A stretch of 53,254 bases of DNA from Clostridiales bacterium DTU073 (GTDB lineage Bacteria > Bacillota > Peptococcia > DRI-13 > DTU073): NCBI GenBank assembly GCA_001512665.1, contig LFSF01000015.1, positions 27,951 to 81,204 of the forward strand. The letters are read 5' to 3'. Shown piece after piece: positions 50,835 to 53,254 of this stretch. A program made the position numbers and the translations under genes. The first letter of the stretch is position 1, and each line of letters begins with the position of its first letter. The notes under the pieces were generated by a model. The model worked only from the letters and a program-made list of their open reading frames with translations. It did not search any database and was not told the origin of the DNA.

Positions 50835-51755
50835 ATGGTTGTTGAAGAATTGTTGGCAAAGAGACGGGAAAAGAAAAAAAGGTATAAGCGGATACAAAGA
50901 TGGCGAAAACTAGTTTTTCTCGCAGTTTTTTTACTGACCTTTTTGGTCTTTCCTAGTTTTATTAATATGGAAACAATGGGTGGAAGTATGGAAATATTAG
51001 AAAATGCAGATACTTATGAGGATGAAGTCTCTTTAAACATTGATGAAAAGGTTGGAATGCCAGATGATCAGCAAAATGTTCAAGAGGCAAATAATGAAGC
51101 AGATCAGCAAGAGAATCATGAAACAAATCATGCGGCGGTTCCAGAAACAAATCAAGAGGAGAAAATAGTTTATTTAACATTTGATGATGGTCCTACAGAT
51201 TCTCTGACAAATATATTGGACATTTTAGCAGAGTATGATGTTCAAGCTACTTTCTTTATGTTGGAACCATTAATGAGCTGTCATGTAAATACTCTAAGCA
51301 GAATGAAAGACGAAGGTCATGCTTTCGGATTACATGGGGTTAGTCATGATCGTAACCTTTTTTATGCTTCAGAGGAAAGTGTATTATGGGAAATGAAGAC
51401 TGCTCAAGCGAAATTATTAGAAATAATTGGCTTAAATACTGTATTAATCAGAGTACCTTATGGTAGTAATCCGGGTATGACTCCTGCATATAAGGAAGCT
51501 GTAAAGGCTGCCGGTTTTAAAATGTGGGACTGGAATGTTGATAGTAAGGATTGGTTATATCGTGATGAACGATTTGTAGATTATACGATTATGCAAATTG
51601 AAGCTTTAGAAAAGAAGAAAACGGCCCCGGTTATTTTATTGCATGATCGTAAGGAAACGGTCGCGTTTTTGCCGCAATTGCTAGAGTATTTGCGTAGTAA
51701 TAATTATCTTTTTAAGGTTTTGACAGCGGAGATGGAGCCTGTACAGTTAAGATAA
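50835..51755 (+). CDS. Polysaccharide deacetylase (NodB-homology) with N-terminal TM anchor
   Basis: 'IVYLTFDDGPTDSLTNILDILAEYDVQATFFML', 'GLHGVSHDRNLF'. Confidence 0.92.
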   Translation: MVVEELLAKRREKKKRYKRIQRWRKLVFLAVFLLTFLVFPSFINMETMGGSMEILENADTYEDEVSLNIDEKVGMPDDQQNVQEANNEADQQENHETNHAAVPETNQEEKIVYLTFDDGPTDSLTNILDILAEYDVQATFFMLEPLMSCHVNTLSRMKDEGHAFGLHGVSHDRNLFYASEESVLWEMKTAQAKLLEIIGLNTVLIRVPYGSNPGMTPAYKEAVKAAGFKMWDWNVDSKDWLYRDERFVDYTIMQIEALEKKKTAPVILLHDRKETVAFLPQLLEYLRSNNYLFKVLTAEMEPVQLR

Positions 51756-51825
51756 CAAATGTAGTATAATAGGTTTATGATTTTTAATTTGTGTAGTATA
51801 TAAGCTAAGGGTTGGGTAAAGAGAA

Positions 51826-53061
51826 ATGGGTGCAAAAAAGCAGGTTATCATTGTAGGTGGTGGTGCTTCCGGAATGGTCGCGGCGATTTCGGCAAAACGA
51901 AAGGGTGCCGATGTGACCATTTTGGAAAGAAATCCGCGTATAGGGAAGAAGATTTTGGCGACGGGAAATGGGCGTTGTAATTTTACCAATATTAATCTAG
52001 ATGCCGCTTGTTATCATGGTAGTAATCCACAATTTGTGGAGAGTGTTTTCTCTGCATTTGGGGTGCAGGAAACAATTGAGTTTTTTGAGGAATTGGGGAT
52101 TGCTTATAAGGTGGAGGACGCAGGTAAGGTTTTTCCTATGTCGGATCAGGCGTCCAGTATCTTAGATGTATTGCTCTATGAATTAAAGAAATTAGGTCCC
52201 CGGATTGTTTGTGATGCTTATGTCCAAAATATCAAAAAAGAGCAAGGCAGATTTAGGGTAGAGTTAGCGGATGGGACTTGTTTTTATGGTGATAGGGTGA
52301 TTCTTGCCACCGGGGGTAAAGCTATGCCGGCAAGCGGTTCTGACGGTAATGGCTATTCACTTGCGGAAAGACTAGGTCATACCATTATCCCTATTTTTCC
52401 GGCTTTGGTTCAATTGATGTTGGAGGGAGATTATTTCCGACAAATTCAAGGAGTGAAGTTCGTAGGTACTGCTGAGCTTTTACATAATCAGAAGGTCGTA
52501 GCTAGGGAGAGAGGAGATATCCTTTTTGCTAATTATGGGGTCTCCGGTCCGCCTATTTTACAAATCAGCAGGAAAGCAGGGGAACTTTTACAGGCACAGA
52601 AAGAGGCTTTATTAAAGATAATCTTGATTGACAGTATGTCCAGAGGAGAATTGTCTGAGCTTTTGTGTAAGCGTTGGCAAGTCAGACCGGAGAAAACTGT
52701 GGAATTTAGCTTGGTAGGGTTAATTAATAAAAGGCTGATTTCCGTTGTTTTGAAGGAAGCCGGGATTAGTGATTTGCGCTGTCCAGTGGTTAATCTTTCA
52801 GCTAAAGAACGGGAAAAGATTGTCAAGATTTTAACTGATTGGCGTTTTAAGGTGCGCAGGACTAAAGGTTGGTCTAGTGCACAGGTTACAGCAGGGGGAG
52901 TGTCTACGGCAGAAATAAATGAAAAAACGTTGGCTTCGAAAATTATTCCGGGCTTATATTTTGCCGGTGAAATAGTTGATGTTGACGGGCAGTGTGGGGG
53001 TTTTAATTTGCAGTGGGCCTGGTCTTCTGGTTATCTTGCCGGACAAGATGCGGCTTTATGA
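51826..53061 (+). CDS. HI0933-family NAD(P)/FAD-dependent oxidoreductase
   Basis: 'VIIVGGGASGMVAAISAKRKGADVTILERNPRIGKKILATGNGRCNFTN', C-term 'LYFAGEIVDVDGQCGGFNLQWAWSSGYLAG'. Confidence 0.95.
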   Translation: MGAKKQVIIVGGGASGMVAAISAKRKGADVTILERNPRIGKKILATGNGRCNFTNINLDAACYHGSNPQFVESVFSAFGVQETIEFFEELGIAYKVEDAGKVFPMSDQASSILDVLLYELKKLGPRIVCDAYVQNIKKEQGRFRVELADGTCFYGDRVILATGGKAMPASGSDGNGYSLAERLGHTIIPIFPALVQLMLEGDYFRQIQGVKFVGTAELLHNQKVVARERGDILFANYGVSGPPILQISRKAGELLQAQKEALLKIILIDSMSRGELSELLCKRWQVRPEKTVEFSLVGLINKRLISVVLKEAGISDLRCPVVNLSAKEREKIVKILTDWRFKVRRTKGWSSAQVTAGGVSTAEINEKTLASKIIPGLYFAGEIVDVDGQCGGFNLQWAWSSGYLAGQDAAL

Positions 53062-53119
53062 TAGGCTCTATACAAATAGAAAATTTTAGGGTAAAATATT
53101 GTCGTGGAGGTGTCCGGAT

Positions 53120-53254
53120 ATGAGTAGCCAGGATTTTGAAAGTAAGGTTTTAGGTTATCTAGCTCAATTTGCTGAGAACATGAACGGAATGCAGCAAGAT
53201 ATAACGGGAATGAAGCAAGATGTAACAGGATTAAAGCAAGATATAACGGGAATG
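53120..53254 (+). CDS. Start of a heptad-repeat coiled-coil protein (3' truncated by window)
   Basis: ATG after GTGGAGGTGTCCGGAT; MSSQDFESKVLGYLAQFAENMNG-MQQDITG-MKQDVTG-LKQDITG-M, 21-bp repeated units. Confidence 0.7.
   Translation, partial: MSSQDFESKVLGYLAQFAENMNGMQQDITGMKQDVTGLKQDITGM

Overview
The window is Firmicutes-type, low-GC chromosomal DNA with genes almost entirely on the + strand. Most of it is housekeeping: SPFH/RHH pair, class-I GATase-like hydrolase, asparaginase, tex, amidohydrolase, tsaE-tsaB-rimI-tsaD, CNNM/CorC protein, CIRCE-groES-groEL, Lon-like protease, hpt-guaA, tRNA-Ala(CGC), SSS symporter, cysK-rrf2, purE-S-Q-L-F-M-N-H-D, GGDEF genes, XRE, Spo0E-like, yhaO/yhaN-like, polysaccharide deacetylase and HI0933-type flavoprotein. 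The unusual part is an orphan-gene island of about 10 kb (11.2-21.0 kb) between tsaD and groES. It holds a same-strand cluster of DnaA-box-like sequences (13740-13922) followed by an array of charged, helix-rich proteins I cannot assign. Several of these share a YY...N-K-x-[IL]-Y-x-x-E-[IL] motif; two end in -PERC-COOH and a third ends in -FC. One has a near-identical 68-aa tandem repeat. Other notable points are a GMP synthase whose glutaminase domain has lost its catalytic core, a pseudo-GGDEF sensor, a leader hairpin before hpt-guaA, a hairpin hiding the RBS of a CBS-domain gene, and a long REP/MITE-like palindrome. All calls come from reading the sequence and supplied ORFs; no database search was run.
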